A stretch of DNA of 64,000 nt. Source: PALSA-270 sp963770245 (GTDB lineage Bacteria > Acidobacteriota > Terriglobia > Terriglobales > Acidobacteriaceae). Under the pieces are notes generated by a model. It saw nothing but the letters and a program-made list of their open reading frames with translations. It was not told the origin of the DNA and ran no database searches. Of the stretch, positions 26,961-35,858 are shown one piece after another; positions within the stretch are counted from its first letter, which is position 1; each line of letters begins with the position of its first letter. A program made the position numbers and the translations under genes. The stretch covers positions 124,001-188,000 of the forward strand of contig CAVYOX010000013.1 of assembly GCA_963770245.1 (NCBI GenBank). Direction: 5' to 3'.

Positions 26961-28334
26961 ATGGCGATTGCCAGTATCAATCCTGCAACTGGACAGCTCT
27001 TGCAGACTTTCGAGCCCCTGTCAGATTCGCAGATCGACGAGCGCCTGGAGCGGGCGGCTGCTGCTTTTTACAAATACCGGAAAGTGCCCTTCGCAGAACG
27101 GGCGGGAATGCTGACCCGGGCGGCCGAGATTCTCGAGAGCGAAAAGGAGCCTTTAGCCCGGCTCATGACTCTCGAAATGGGCAAGCCGGTGCGTGCGGCG
27201 GTTGAGGAAGCGGTGAAATGTGCATGGGCCTGCCGTTACTACGCCGAAAACGGGGAACGCTTCCTGGCCGATGAGATCGTCGAGACGACCGCCAGCTGCA
27301 GTTATATCCAGTACCAGCCGCTCGGGCCGGTGCTTGCGGTGATGCCCTGGAACTATCCCTTCTGGCAGGTGATGCGTTTTGTGGCGCCCGCCTTGATGGC
27401 GGGCAATGTGGGACTGCTGAAGCACGCCTCGAACGTTCCGCAGTGTGCCCTTGCCATCGAAGACCTTCTGCGCCGTGCCGGATTTCCTGCCGGCGTGTTT
27501 CAAACCCTGCTGATCGGCTCGAAAAAAGTCGACGGGATTCTGAACGATTCGCGGGTGGCGGCCGCCACCCTCACCGGCAGCGAAGAGGCGGGCATTCAAG
27601 TGGGGATCGGAGCCGCCAAGAGAATCAAGAAAGTGGTGCTCGAACTGGGGGGCAGCGATCCTTTCATTGTCATGCCCAGCGCCAATCTCGAAGAGGCGGT
27701 CTCGACGGGCGTCAAGGCACGAATCGGGAACAACGGGCAGTCTTGCATTTCCGCCAAACGGTTCATCCTGGCCAATCCGATTGCGGACCAGTTTGAACGA
27801 CTGTTCGTTCAAAAAATGGAAGCGCTCCGAATCGGGGATCCGCTCGATGAGAGCACAGAACTCGGACCGCTCGCGACCGCTGACGGGGTGACGAGCCTGG
27901 ACGCGGATGTGCAGAAAACCATCGCCTTGGGGGCTCGGGTCCTGACCGGAGCGAAGCGCCTGGAGCGCACGGGCAATTTCTACGCGCCTACGGTGTTGGC
28001 CGATATTCCCGTCGATTCGCCCGCCTATCGGGAAGAGCTATTCGGTCCCGTGGCTTCGATGTTCCGGGCGAAAGATCTGGACGATGCCATCCGGATTGCA
28101 AACGATAGCCGGTTCGGCTTGGGCGCGAGCGCCTGGACCAACGACGCCCACGAGCGCGAGCGTTTGGTGAATGAAATTGACGCGGGCATGGTCTTTATTA
28201 ACCGCATGGTGGCCTCGGACCCGCGGCTGCCTTTCGGCGGCGTGAAATATTCCGGGCATGGCCGGGAATTGGGCGTTCACGGGATTCGCGAGTTTACGAA
28301 CACAAAAACCGTCTGGATACAGATGGCGTCCTGA
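26961..28334 (+). CDS. NAD(P)-dependent aldehyde dehydrogenase, succinate-semialdehyde type
   Basis: 457 residues of the ALDH superfamily with catalytic C262 (NNGQSCISAKRF), general base E228 (LELGGSDPF) and cofactor/oxyanion region MPWNYPFWQ. Overall similarity is greatest to GabD1-like succinate-semialdehyde dehydrogenases. It would oxidise an aldehyde to an acid. First gene of a seven-gene operon that also encodes its likely regulator (87 bp downstream) and a beta-hydroxyacid dehydrogenase that could supply the aldehyde. The true substrate is inferred only as a short-chain semialdehyde. Confidence 0.95.
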   Translation: MAIASINPATGQLLQTFEPLSDSQIDERLERAAAAFYKYRKVPFAERAGMLTRAAEILESEKEPLARLMTLEMGKPVRAAVEEAVKCAWACRYYAENGERFLADEIVETTASCSYIQYQPLGPVLAVMPWNYPFWQVMRFVAPALMAGNVGLLKHASNVPQCALAIEDLLRRAGFPAGVFQTLLIGSKKVDGILNDSRVAAATLTGSEEAGIQVGIGAAKRIKKVVLELGGSDPFIVMPSANLEEAVSTGVKARIGNNGQSCISAKRFILANPIADQFERLFVQKMEALRIGDPLDESTELGPLATADGVTSLDADVQKTIALGARVLTGAKRLERTGNFYAPTVLADIPVDSPAYREELFGPVASMFRAKDLDDAIRIANDSRFGLGASAWTNDAHERERLVNEIDAGMVFINRMVASDPRLPFGGVKYSGHGRELGVHGIREFTNTKTVWIQMAS

Positions 28335-28420
28335 AATGATGGCCGGTCGCGGTATTGGGCCAGGGCGGAACGATCGCCAGGACCGGCCGGTTTTGGGTTG
28401 GGGTGGGTGGAGGAAAGTTC

Positions 28421-29146
28421 GTGTATAAAGTCGTCCAGACATCGCGCCTTTATGAGCAGATCGTGCAGCAGATCGAGGACTCGATCATGCAGGGTGCGCT
28501 CAAACCCGGAGATCAACTGCCGGCGGAACGAGAGCTGGCCCAGCAATTTGGGGTCAGCCGGACCGCCGTTCGCGAGGCCGTCAAGACGCTTCGGGAAAAA
28601 GGATTGCTCGAAGCCTATTCCGGCCGCGGCACCTTCATCACCGACGGCACGTCGGAAAACATCCGGCAGTCGCTCGACCGCATGATCAAGATTGGCCAGC
28701 CGGAAGGTTCCCTGTACCTGGCGGAAGTGCGCGCGATTCTCGAGCCCGAGATCGCGGCTTTGGCGGCGACCCGTATCGAGGAGCAGCATTTGGTCAGCTT
28801 GCGCGAGGCTTACGCGGTGATGGGCCGTTCGCGCACCGACCCTGAGGCTTATATCGAAGCCGATCTCGATTTCCATCTGTCGCTCGCTGAGGCGGCGGCG
28901 AATCCCCTGATTCTGTCTTTGCTCGATTCGATCGTGGGAGTGCTGCGGGAACAGCGGCTGCGCATCTTCCGAGTGGAAGGCGGACCCGAGCGCGGGCAGT
29001 TCCATCACCAGCGCATCCTCGAAGCCATCGAGCAGCGTAATCCGGTGAAGGCTCGCGAAGCGATGCGGGCACACTTGCAGCAAGTGCGCGAGGATTCGCG
29101 CGCGGCCCCTGACCCGGATCCGCCGGTCGGAAAATCTCGCTCATAG
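28421..29146 (+). CDS. GntR family regulator, FadR subfamily (FCD domain)
   Basis: 241 residues. N-terminal GntR winged helix (KPGDQLPAERELAQQFGVSR, then AVREAVKTLREKGLLE), then an FCD domain whose metal/ligand site residues include DLDFHLSLAE and GQFHHQRILEAI. FadR-type regulators bind carboxylic acid effectors. GGAGG at 28409-28413 precedes GTG 28421 by 7 nt, fixing the start. It sits inside the operon it probably controls; the TGGTCCGAC operators at 26795 and 26883 fit this subfamily. Confidence 0.93.
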   Translation: MYKVVQTSRLYEQIVQQIEDSIMQGALKPGDQLPAERELAQQFGVSRTAVREAVKTLREKGLLEAYSGRGTFITDGTSENIRQSLDRMIKIGQPEGSLYLAEVRAILEPEIAALAATRIEEQHLVSLREAYAVMGRSRTDPEAYIEADLDFHLSLAEAAANPLILSLLDSIVGVLREQRLRIFRVEGGPERGQFHHQRILEAIEQRNPVKAREAMRAHLQQVREDSRAAPDPDPPVGKSRS

Positions 29147-29162
29147 TCGGAGTCAGGCGCAC

Positions 29163-30044
29163 ATGGCTAATCTCGGTTTTGTCGGTCTCGGCGTGATGGG
29201 CAGCCAGATGGTGAATCGGCTGCTCAGCAAGGGTCACACGGTGACCGGATACAACCGCACCCGCTCGAAGGCCGAATGGCTGATTGACCAGGGCATGCAC
29301 TGGGCGGACTCCCCCGGCGCCGTGGCCCGCGCCGCCGATTTCACTTTCGCCATGGTCACCAACTCGCTCGCGATCGCAGCCGTCACCGACGGGGCGGAGG
29401 GGGTGCTGGCCGGCTTGTCCAATGGCAAAGTCTTCATCGACATGAGCACGATCAGTCCCGCCGCCAGCCGCGCTCTGGCCGCCAAAGTCCGCGAGAAAGA
29501 CGCGGACATGGTGGATTCGCCGGTCTCCGGAAGCGTCATTACTTTGCAGCAAGGAAAGTTGTCGATCATGGTCGGCGGGCGCCGCGAGACCTTCGAGCGG
29601 GTACGGCCTCTGCTCGAAGACATCGGACCGAAGGTCACCCACGTGGGCGACAACGGCCTGGCGCTGGCCATGAAAATCGCCATCAATCTCAGTCTTGCGG
29701 TGCAAATGCTGGCCTTCTCGGAAGGCGTGTTGCTCGCGGAAAAAAGTGGTATCGCGCGCCAAACCGCGGTCGATGTCCTCACCCATAGCGCCGTGGCCTC
29801 GCCCATGATTCAATACCGCGGCCCCTTTGTGCTCGAGCAACCTCCCGAGGCCTGGTTCGATGTGAACATGATGCAAAAAGACATGTTGCTGGCCATGGAA
29901 CTAGGCCGTCAGCTCGATGTCCCCCTGCCGACGACGGCGGCGACCAACGAGTTCCTGACCGCGGCTCGCGGTATGGGCTGGGCGAAGCAGGATTTCGCCG
30001 TCGTGTTCGACGTATTGGCCCGCATGTCCGGAGTCCCCAAATGA
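29163..30044 (+). CDS. NAD(P)-dependent beta-hydroxyacid dehydrogenase (HIBADH family)
   Basis: 293 residues: Rossmann motif GLGVMG (8-13), substrate motif DSPVSGS (118-124), and catalytic K171 with N175 in LAMKIAINL. The family includes 3-hydroxyisobutyrate, tartronate-semialdehyde and 4-hydroxybutyrate dehydrogenases. It would convert a beta- or gamma-hydroxy acid to a semialdehyde, which the operon's aldehyde dehydrogenase could oxidise. It overlaps the next gene by 4 bp (ATGA), indicating translational coupling. Confidence 0.94.
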   Translation: MANLGFVGLGVMGSQMVNRLLSKGHTVTGYNRTRSKAEWLIDQGMHWADSPGAVARAADFTFAMVTNSLAIAAVTDGAEGVLAGLSNGKVFIDMSTISPAASRALAAKVREKDADMVDSPVSGSVITLQQGKLSIMVGGRRETFERVRPLLEDIGPKVTHVGDNGLALAMKIAINLSLAVQMLAFSEGVLLAEKSGIARQTAVDVLTHSAVASPMIQYRGPFVLEQPPEAWFDVNMMQKDMLLAMELGRQLDVPLPTTAATNEFLTAARGMGWAKQDFAVVFDVLARMSGVPK

Positions 30045-31036
30045 CCGCTGCCGCCAACTCCTCGCTCACTCCCGCAAGCGGGATCGAACGCTGGTTGCGC
30101 ATGTTCCGCCGCATGGTGGCGATTCGTCTGTTCGAGGAACAGGTCAATGAACTTTACACTCGCGCCTTGATGCCCGGGCTGGCTCACCTTTATGTCGGGG
30201 AAGAAGCGATCGCGGTAGGAATCTGCGAGGCGCTGCACGCCGATGACTACATCACGAGCACCCACCGCGGCCACGGGCACTGCCTGGCCAAAGGGGCATC
30301 GCCCGATCGCATGTTCGCCGAGCTGCTGGGCAAAGAAGCCGGATACTGCCGCGGCAAGGGCGGGTCGATGCATATCGCCGACCCGGCAACCGGCAACTTG
30401 GGCGCCAATGCCATCGTCGCGGGCAGTGTGGGGATCGCCACCGGCGCGGCCTTCTCCGCGAAACGCCTGGCCAACGGCCGGGTCACGGTCTGCTTTTTTG
30501 GCGAGGGCGCGCTGGGCCAGGGATCGCTCTACGAGGTGATGAATCTGGCCGAGCTCTGGAAGCTGCCGGTGCTGTACGTCTGCGAAAACAATCTCTACAG
30601 CGAGTACACCCACTATCTTGAAACCACCGCCGGCGACATCCAGGCCCGCGCCACCGCTTTCGGGCTGCGCGCCGAAACCGTCGACGGTCAGGATGTGCGG
30701 GCGGTGCATGCCGCAGCCAAGCGCCTGGTCGGGGGGGCGCGCGCCGGCCAGGGGCCGGCGTTTCTGCTGTGCAACACCTACCGCTACACGGGCCATCATG
30801 TGGGCGACATCAATCGCGAATACTACCGCTCGAAGCAGGAAGAACAGGGCTGGAAGGCGGAACGTGATCCCATCGCCACCCTCGGCCGCTGGCTCCTCGA
30901 GCAGGGCTTCGCCGATTCTGCGCAGCTCGATCGCATCCAGTCCGAAGTCCGCTCGGAGATGGAGGCGGCGGTTGCGTTCGCACTGGCTGCACCCTATCCC
31001 ACGGTTGAGGAAGTGGGCGAGGATGTCTATGCCTGA
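30041..31036 (+). CDS. Thiamine-diphosphate-dependent dehydrogenase E1 alpha subunit
   Basis: 331 residues, with the TPP-binding segment FFGEGALGQGSLYEVMNLA and ENN close behind, plus STHRGHGHCLAKG and GKGGSMHIADP in the alpha chain. Such E1 subunits serve pyruvate, branched-chain 2-oxoacid or acetoin dehydrogenase complexes; the short alpha chain and its partner beta gene resemble the acetoin/branched-chain type. It starts 4 bp inside the preceding gene and overlaps the E1 beta start, so the two subunits should be made in equal amounts. Confidence 0.95.
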   Translation: MTAAANSSLTPASGIERWLRMFRRMVAIRLFEEQVNELYTRALMPGLAHLYVGEEAIAVGICEALHADDYITSTHRGHGHCLAKGASPDRMFAELLGKEAGYCRGKGGSMHIADPATGNLGANAIVAGSVGIATGAAFSAKRLANGRVTVCFFGEGALGQGSLYEVMNLAELWKLPVLYVCENNLYSEYTHYLETTAGDIQARATAFGLRAETVDGQDVRAVHAAAKRLVGGARAGQGPAFLLCNTYRYTGHHVGDINREYYRSKQEEQGWKAERDPIATLGRWLLEQGFADSAQLDRIQSEVRSEMEAAVAFALAAPYPTVEEVGEDVYA

Positions 31037-32024
31037 AACTGGCGAGCGCGAGTTGACCTTTGCCCAGGCGGTTCGGGAAGCGCTGGCCGAGGAAATGCGC
31101 CGCGATCCGACGGTCCACATCCTGGGCGAGGATGTGGCCGAGGCGGGCACTCCTTTCAAGGTTTTGTCGGGGCTGCTTGAGGAGTTTGGTCGGGAGCGCG
31201 TGGTCGATACCCCGATCTCAGAAGCTGGTTTCACCGGTGTGGCGGTGGGCGCGGCCATGACCGGCTTGCGTCCGGTGGTCGACATCATGTTCGGGGACTT
31301 CATTACTCTGACCATGGATCAGATGGTGAACCAGGCAGCCAAGATCCATTACATGTCGGGAGGAGAGTGGAAAGTGCCGATGGTCATGCGGACCACTCTC
31401 GGCGCCACTCGCCGCTCCGCGGCGCAGCACTCGCAGTCGCTGCATGCCTGGTTCAGCCACGTTCCCGGCCTCAAGGTGGTGCTGCCCTCGACGCCCTACG
31501 ATGCCAAAGGCTTGCTGAAAACTGCGATCCGAGATGAGAATCCCGTCATCTTTTTTGAAGACAAGATGATGTATAAGCTGAAGGGTCCGGTGCCCGCCGC
31601 CGACTACACGATTCCTTTCGGCGTAGCGGACGTGAAACGGGTCGGCACCGACATCACGCTCATCGCCACGAGCAGCATGGTGCAGGTGGCGCTCGCGGCT
31701 GCCGGCATGCTCGAGCAAATCGGAGTCAGCGCCGAAGTCGTCGACCCGCGCACCACCTGGCCGCTCGATGAAAAGGCCCTGATCGAATCGGCCAAAAAAA
31801 CTTCCCGGGCCATCGTGCTCGACGAGGGGTACGGCCGCTACGGCGTCACCGCCGAGCTGGCCGCGGTCATTGCCGAGGGTGCTTTCTACGACCTGGACGT
31901 GCCGGTGAAACGCATGGGGGCCATGCACGTCCCGATTCCCTTCTCTCCCCCGCTTGAAGATGCAACCGTGCCGACCGACAAAGCAGTGTTCGAGGCGGCG
32001 CGGGCGATGTGTGGCCGGGCATGA
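31029..32024 (+). CDS. Thiamine-diphosphate-dependent dehydrogenase E1 beta subunit
   Basis: 331 residues from ATG 31029 (GAGG 6 nt upstream; ATG 31023 also possible). Transketolase-like pyrimidine-binding part (LGEDVAEAGTPFKVLSGL, DTPISEAGFTGVAVGAA) and C-terminal domain (VVDPRTTWPLDEKAL). It forms an alpha2beta2 heterotetramer with the overlapping E1 alpha product and decarboxylates a 2-oxoacid or cleaves an acetoin-like substrate onto the E2 lipoyl group. A gap of 107 bp separates it from the M24 gene. Confidence 0.95.
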   Translation: MPETGERELTFAQAVREALAEEMRRDPTVHILGEDVAEAGTPFKVLSGLLEEFGRERVVDTPISEAGFTGVAVGAAMTGLRPVVDIMFGDFITLTMDQMVNQAAKIHYMSGGEWKVPMVMRTTLGATRRSAAQHSQSLHAWFSHVPGLKVVLPSTPYDAKGLLKTAIRDENPVIFFEDKMMYKLKGPVPAADYTIPFGVADVKRVGTDITLIATSSMVQVALAAAGMLEQIGVSAEVVDPRTTWPLDEKALIESAKKTSRAIVLDEGYGRYGVTAELAAVIAEGAFYDLDVPVKRMGAMHVPIPFSPPLEDATVPTDKAVFEAARAMCGRA

Positions 32025-32131
32025 CGGCGATCGCGGTCGAAGCCAACCATCCCGGTCCCCGGCCGCGCGCTTCGGCGGCAGGGGGGTCTCGGCTTGGCTC
32101 AGGATAACAACCTAGAAGCAGGAGGCGCGTC

Positions 32132-33478
32132 GTGGCACTGAAAACACACGGAACCATGGCAGTGGATTGGGAACAGCGAGTGGACTTCGACCGCCTACGC
32201 CGGGAGCGTCTGGCGCGCGCCAAGGAACTGCTCGCAACTTCCGAGATGGGCGCGCTGCTGTGTTTCGACATGAACAACGTGCGCTACCTGACCGCGACCC
32301 ATATCGGCACCTGGGCGCAGGACAAGTGCAACCGCTTCACCTTGCTGCCGCAGAACGACGAACCGATCCTCTGGGACTTCGGCTCGGCCGCCAGACATCA
32401 TCAACTCAACTGCCCCTGGCTCGGCGATCGCTCGCGCCCCGGCATTTCGATGCTTCGGGGCGCCATGTCGCCAGAAATGGGGCGCGCCGAAGACGTAGCC
32501 AAGAAAATCCGTGTCGAGCTCGAAATGCGCGGCTTGCACAAGGAGCCGCTGGGCATCGACATCATCGAGCCGCCGGTTCTGTTTGCCTTGCAGCGCGAAG
32601 GAATCACCGTGGTCGACGGCCAACAGCTCATGTCCGACGCCCGCGTCATCAAGACCCAAGACGAAATCGCTCTGCTCAACACCTCAGCCATGATGGTCGA
32701 TGCCGCTTACGACGAGCTGTACCGCACCATGAAGCCCGGTCTGCGGGAGAACGAAGCGGTTGGTCTGGTGAGCAAGGTTCTCTACGATCTGGGCTCGGAA
32801 TATGTCGAAGCCGTCAACGCCATTTCCGGCGAGCGCTGCAATCCGCATCCCCATGTTTTCTCCGATCGCGTACTTCGCCCGGGCGATCCGGTTTACTACG
32901 ACATCCTCCATTCCTACATGGGCTACCGCACCTGTTACTACCGCACCTTCACCATCGGCTACGGTTCGCACGCCATGGTCGACGCCTACAAGCGTTGCCG
33001 CGAGTACCTGGATGCGGCGATTGAGCTGGTCCGCCCCGGCCGCACCACCGCCGAAATCGCCGCCGTGTGGCCGAAAGCCGAGGAGTTCGGCTTCCCCAAC
33101 GAAGAAGCCTGCTTCGCGCTGCAATATGGTCACGGCGTGGGTCTGGCAATCTGGGAGAAGCCGGTGATCAGTCGCCTGGTCTCGTTTGACCACCCGCACG
33201 AAATCAAGCCCGGCATGGTGTTCGCGCTCGAGACGTTTTGGCCTTCCACGGACGGATGGAGCGCCGCCCGCATCGAGGAAGAAATCGTGGTGACCCCGAC
33301 CGGCCATGAAATCATCACCCGTTTCCCGGCGGAAGAACTGCTGGTCGCCGGCGCACACTATGTCACCGTGCACGGTCCGCTGGCGACGACGCGGGAAAAC
33401 GAAGCTGCGCCCAGCCAGCGGGTCGTCGAAATGATCGAAACCAGCGCGCGAACCGAGCGCGTTACCGTACCCGACTGA
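32132..33478 (+). CDS. M24 (creatinase/aminopeptidase P/DddP-like) fold protein with altered metal site
   Basis: 448 residues with AGGAGG ahead of GTG 32132. N-terminal creatinase-like domain (FDMNNVRYLTATHIGTWAQD) and C-terminal pita-bread domain. Metal ligands H334 (HGVG), E367 (ALETF) and E383 (RIEEEI) are present. The usual Asp-x-Asp/Asp region reads VYYDILHSYMGYRTCYYRTF: only D257 remains and the later Asp position is C268. The N-terminal half resembles the DddP (DMSP lyase) branch more than true proline peptidases. In a catabolic operon it is more likely a substrate-specific hydrolase or lyase than a peptidase; this is inference. Confidence 0.85.
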   Translation: MALKTHGTMAVDWEQRVDFDRLRRERLARAKELLATSEMGALLCFDMNNVRYLTATHIGTWAQDKCNRFTLLPQNDEPILWDFGSAARHHQLNCPWLGDRSRPGISMLRGAMSPEMGRAEDVAKKIRVELEMRGLHKEPLGIDIIEPPVLFALQREGITVVDGQQLMSDARVIKTQDEIALLNTSAMMVDAAYDELYRTMKPGLRENEAVGLVSKVLYDLGSEYVEAVNAISGERCNPHPHVFSDRVLRPGDPVYYDILHSYMGYRTCYYRTFTIGYGSHAMVDAYKRCREYLDAAIELVRPGRTTAEIAAVWPKAEEFGFPNEEACFALQYGHGVGLAIWEKPVISRLVSFDHPHEIKPGMVFALETFWPSTDGWSAARIEEEIVVTPTGHEIITRFPAEELLVAGAHYVTVHGPLATTRENEAAPSQRVVEMIETSARTERVTVPD

Positions 33479-33582
33479 CGAGGTCGAGCCCGAGAATGGG
33501 TTTCGCCCGGAAAGAGGGCCTCCCAACCTCGGTTCCGGGCAGAATGGTTTCTTACTACCCGACCGAGCCTTAACCGAAGTTT

Positions 33583-34770
33583 ATGGCGTTCAGCGTAGTC
33601 ATGCCCGCTCTCGAGATGGCGCAGGAAACCGGCAAGCTGGTCGCCTGGAGAAAAAAAGAAGGCGATACAGTCTCCAAAGGCGAGCCTTTGCTCGAAGTGG
33701 AAACCGACAAAGCCGTGCTCGAAGTTGAAGCGCAAGCCGACGGTATTCTGGCTGGTGTCCGCGTGCATGAGGGCGCAGTCGTGCCCGTCGGCGAGACCAT
33801 TGCCTGGATTGTTCGTCCAGGAGAAGTTCCTCCCCCGGAAGCCGCAGCGACGGATCGAGTGAATCCGCCTGCGGTCTCGCTCCCACGCCCGGTTCCGGCT
33901 GCCTTACCTGTCTCGGAGCAGCCGGCCGGGCTGGGCGCGAGAATCTCGCCCAAGGCTCGCCGTCTGGCCAAAGAACACGGCGTCGAGATCAGCCAATTGC
34001 GCGGGTCGGGTTCAGGTGGTGAGATCCTGGCCGCGGATATCTTGGCGGCCGTAGCTTTCCCAACCGTCGTGCGACCGCAAGGCCCCGGGCTGCAAGTGGT
34101 CGGCCCGACCGGCCGCCTCATGGCCGAGAGAACCACCGAGAGTTGGACGAGCGTCCCGCATTTCTTCGTGGTCCGGGAGGTCGATGCCGGGGCACTGGTC
34201 GCGGCGCGCGAGAAGCTGATGCCGGCGATTGAAAGAGCGCGCGGGGTCAAGGTCACACATACCGATTTTCTGGTCGCGCTACTGGCGCGGGTTCTCCTCA
34301 ACCATCCTCAGATGAATGCAAGCTGGACGGCCGCCGGCATTCGCCTTCATGCGGAAGTAAACATGGGGATTGCGATGGCGGTCGAGGATGGCGTGGTGGT
34401 GGCGGTAATTCCCGACGCCAGCGCCGCGACTCTCGGCGAAATCACTCGGCAACGTCAGGAAATGACGGAGCGGGCGAGAGCCGGCCGCTTGCGTCCATCC
34501 GATGTCGCGGGCGCGACTTTCACCATCAGCAATCTGGGAATGTACAGAGTCGATGGCTTCAGCGCGATCATCCCTTCGCCGCAAGCCGCAATTCTGGCCG
34601 TCGGGACGATCGCAGACCGGGTAGTGCCGGTCGATGGACAGCCCGGGATCCGCCCGATGATGACCTTGACTTTGTCCTCGGACCACCGGGTGGTCGACGG
34701 TCGTCGGGCGGCACTGTTTCTAAACGACCTTGCCGAGGCACTTCAGGATCCGGAGAATCGGCTACCCTGA
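33583..34770 (+). CDS. Dihydrolipoyl acyltransferase (E2) of a 2-oxoacid/acetoin dehydrogenase
   Basis: 395 residues: lipoyl domain with lipoylated K43 in EVETDKAVLEVE; an Ala/Pro linker; a peripheral subunit-binding domain (ARISPKARRLAKEHGVE); and a catalytic domain with the DHRVVDG active-site motif near the end. It transfers the acyl group from E1 to CoA. Last gene of the operon. No E3 dihydrolipoamide dehydrogenase is encoded here, so the complex must borrow it. Confidence 0.95.
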   Translation: MAFSVVMPALEMAQETGKLVAWRKKEGDTVSKGEPLLEVETDKAVLEVEAQADGILAGVRVHEGAVVPVGETIAWIVRPGEVPPPEAAATDRVNPPAVSLPRPVPAALPVSEQPAGLGARISPKARRLAKEHGVEISQLRGSGSGGEILAADILAAVAFPTVVRPQGPGLQVVGPTGRLMAERTTESWTSVPHFFVVREVDAGALVAAREKLMPAIERARGVKVTHTDFLVALLARVLLNHPQMNASWTAAGIRLHAEVNMGIAMAVEDGVVVAVIPDASAATLGEITRQRQEMTERARAGRLRPSDVAGATFTISNLGMYRVDGFSAIIPSPQAAILAVGTIADRVVPVDGQPGIRPMMTLTLSSDHRVVDGRRAALFLNDLAEALQDPENRLP

Positions 34771-35213
34771 ACTTCCTCAGGTTGATTGGGCCGTCCTCCG
34801 CGAGATCTTGGACTTCTTAGTCCGAAAACTCCGAAACAATCTAGCATCGCAGATTGCCGTCGACGACGATCAAGCCTAGGGAGGACCTGAACCGGATGAT
34901 TCCCGCCCTTTCCTCCTACATAGGACAAGTTGGCCTCGTGTCAACGGATCGTTATCTGTCTTTGACCTCAGCGCGTTTTCGTACTTAGCTCGACAATTGA
35001 GCCCGCGCCGCGGTGGGAGACGACGGCGGGACAATCCGGCTTTGATGAAGTTTCTGGCAGAACTGTGACCCTCACAATCCAACAAAGACAGGAATGAGAC
35101 GTAGCGGCACTTGGTTGGAATATGCTGCCTCCTCGAAAAGTAGCACCCCTTCGATACGAAAAAGGCTGAGTGGCGAACGACTTCAAGAAGAATTGCTCTT
35201 TTGGCAGTTGTAG
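34771..35213. other. Intergenic region after the catabolic operon
   Basis: 443 bp with no recognisable gene. A GGACT-TCTT-AGTCC mini-hairpin near 34810-34825 could end E2 transcription but has no T-run. Confidence 0.4.
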
Positions 35214-35546
35214 ACTATTGCGGTCTATAGCGTTGCATCGTACATGGTCTCTCAGCGGACGCATGAATTTGGCATACGCATTGCGCTTGGCGCTCGCCGC
35301 GCTGACGTGTTATGTACAGTCCTGCGATCCTCGTGTGTGGTTGTTTCCGCCGGGCTTGGCAGTGGTCTGGTACTCTGCATTACCGGTGGCAGAGTACTCG
35401 AACACTGGATCGAGGGCACCCTGCGCGACCCGATAGTTCTCGCTGTGGTGACCTTCGTCGTGCTCATGGTGACAACCGGGGCCTCTCTGTTGCCGGCGGG
35501 ACGGGCCGCTTCCGTCGACCCAATGGAGGTCCTCCGTGCGGAATAG
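35214..35546 (+). pseudogene. C-terminal fragment of an ADOP/FtsX-type ABC permease
   Basis: The frame reads VYSVASYMVSQRTHEFGIRI and ALGARRADVL, two hydrophobic helices, then PAGRAASVDPMEVLRAE, the terminal 105 codons of an ADOP permease. A TAG lies in frame four codons before VYSV, and no upstream domains are present. It is a decayed relic, like the one at 13980. Confidence 0.82.
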
Positions 35547-35826
35547 GAGCGCGATTCTGACGATAAGCGCGGCCGAAAACGAAGACGCATACCACCGCTT
35601 CCTCAAGAACTAAGGTATTAATTTCGTAACAGTACTCGGATCCGAGCGAGGGAATTCAGCACCTGTACGGGACCTCCCAGATCTTGAGACGTACATCATC
35701 GATAGGGGAATGGTGTACTGAGGCGCAAGTTTGTGAGTTCTGTCGACTGGAATTCGCCTGAGGTGTTGCAGTTCCTAAAGAGTTGTGACCGTGTCCCCTG
35801 AATCTAGAAGAATTCTTAGAAACGCC

Positions 35827-35858
35827 TTGACTCTTGTATGCATTCCAGAGTTCATACT
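35827..35858 (+). promoter_or_regulatory. MerR-type promoter/operator with elongated spacer
   Basis: TTGACT (35827-35832) and CATACT (35853-35858) are 20 bp apart, the over-long spacing typical of MerR-regulated promoters. The spacer carries the dyad ACTCT-N12-AGAGT (35830-35851). Transcription would begin near 35865, which places the first ATG (35838) inside the promoter. Confidence 0.6.

Noticed and set aside
30618..31028. N-terminal extension of E1 beta inside E1 alpha
   Set aside because: The E1 beta family starts near the ATG at 31029; the extension is an out-of-frame reading of E1 alpha.
29909..31315. 468-codon open frame antisense to E1 alpha
   Set aside because: E1 alpha on the plus strand has clear TPP motifs; the opposite frame has none.
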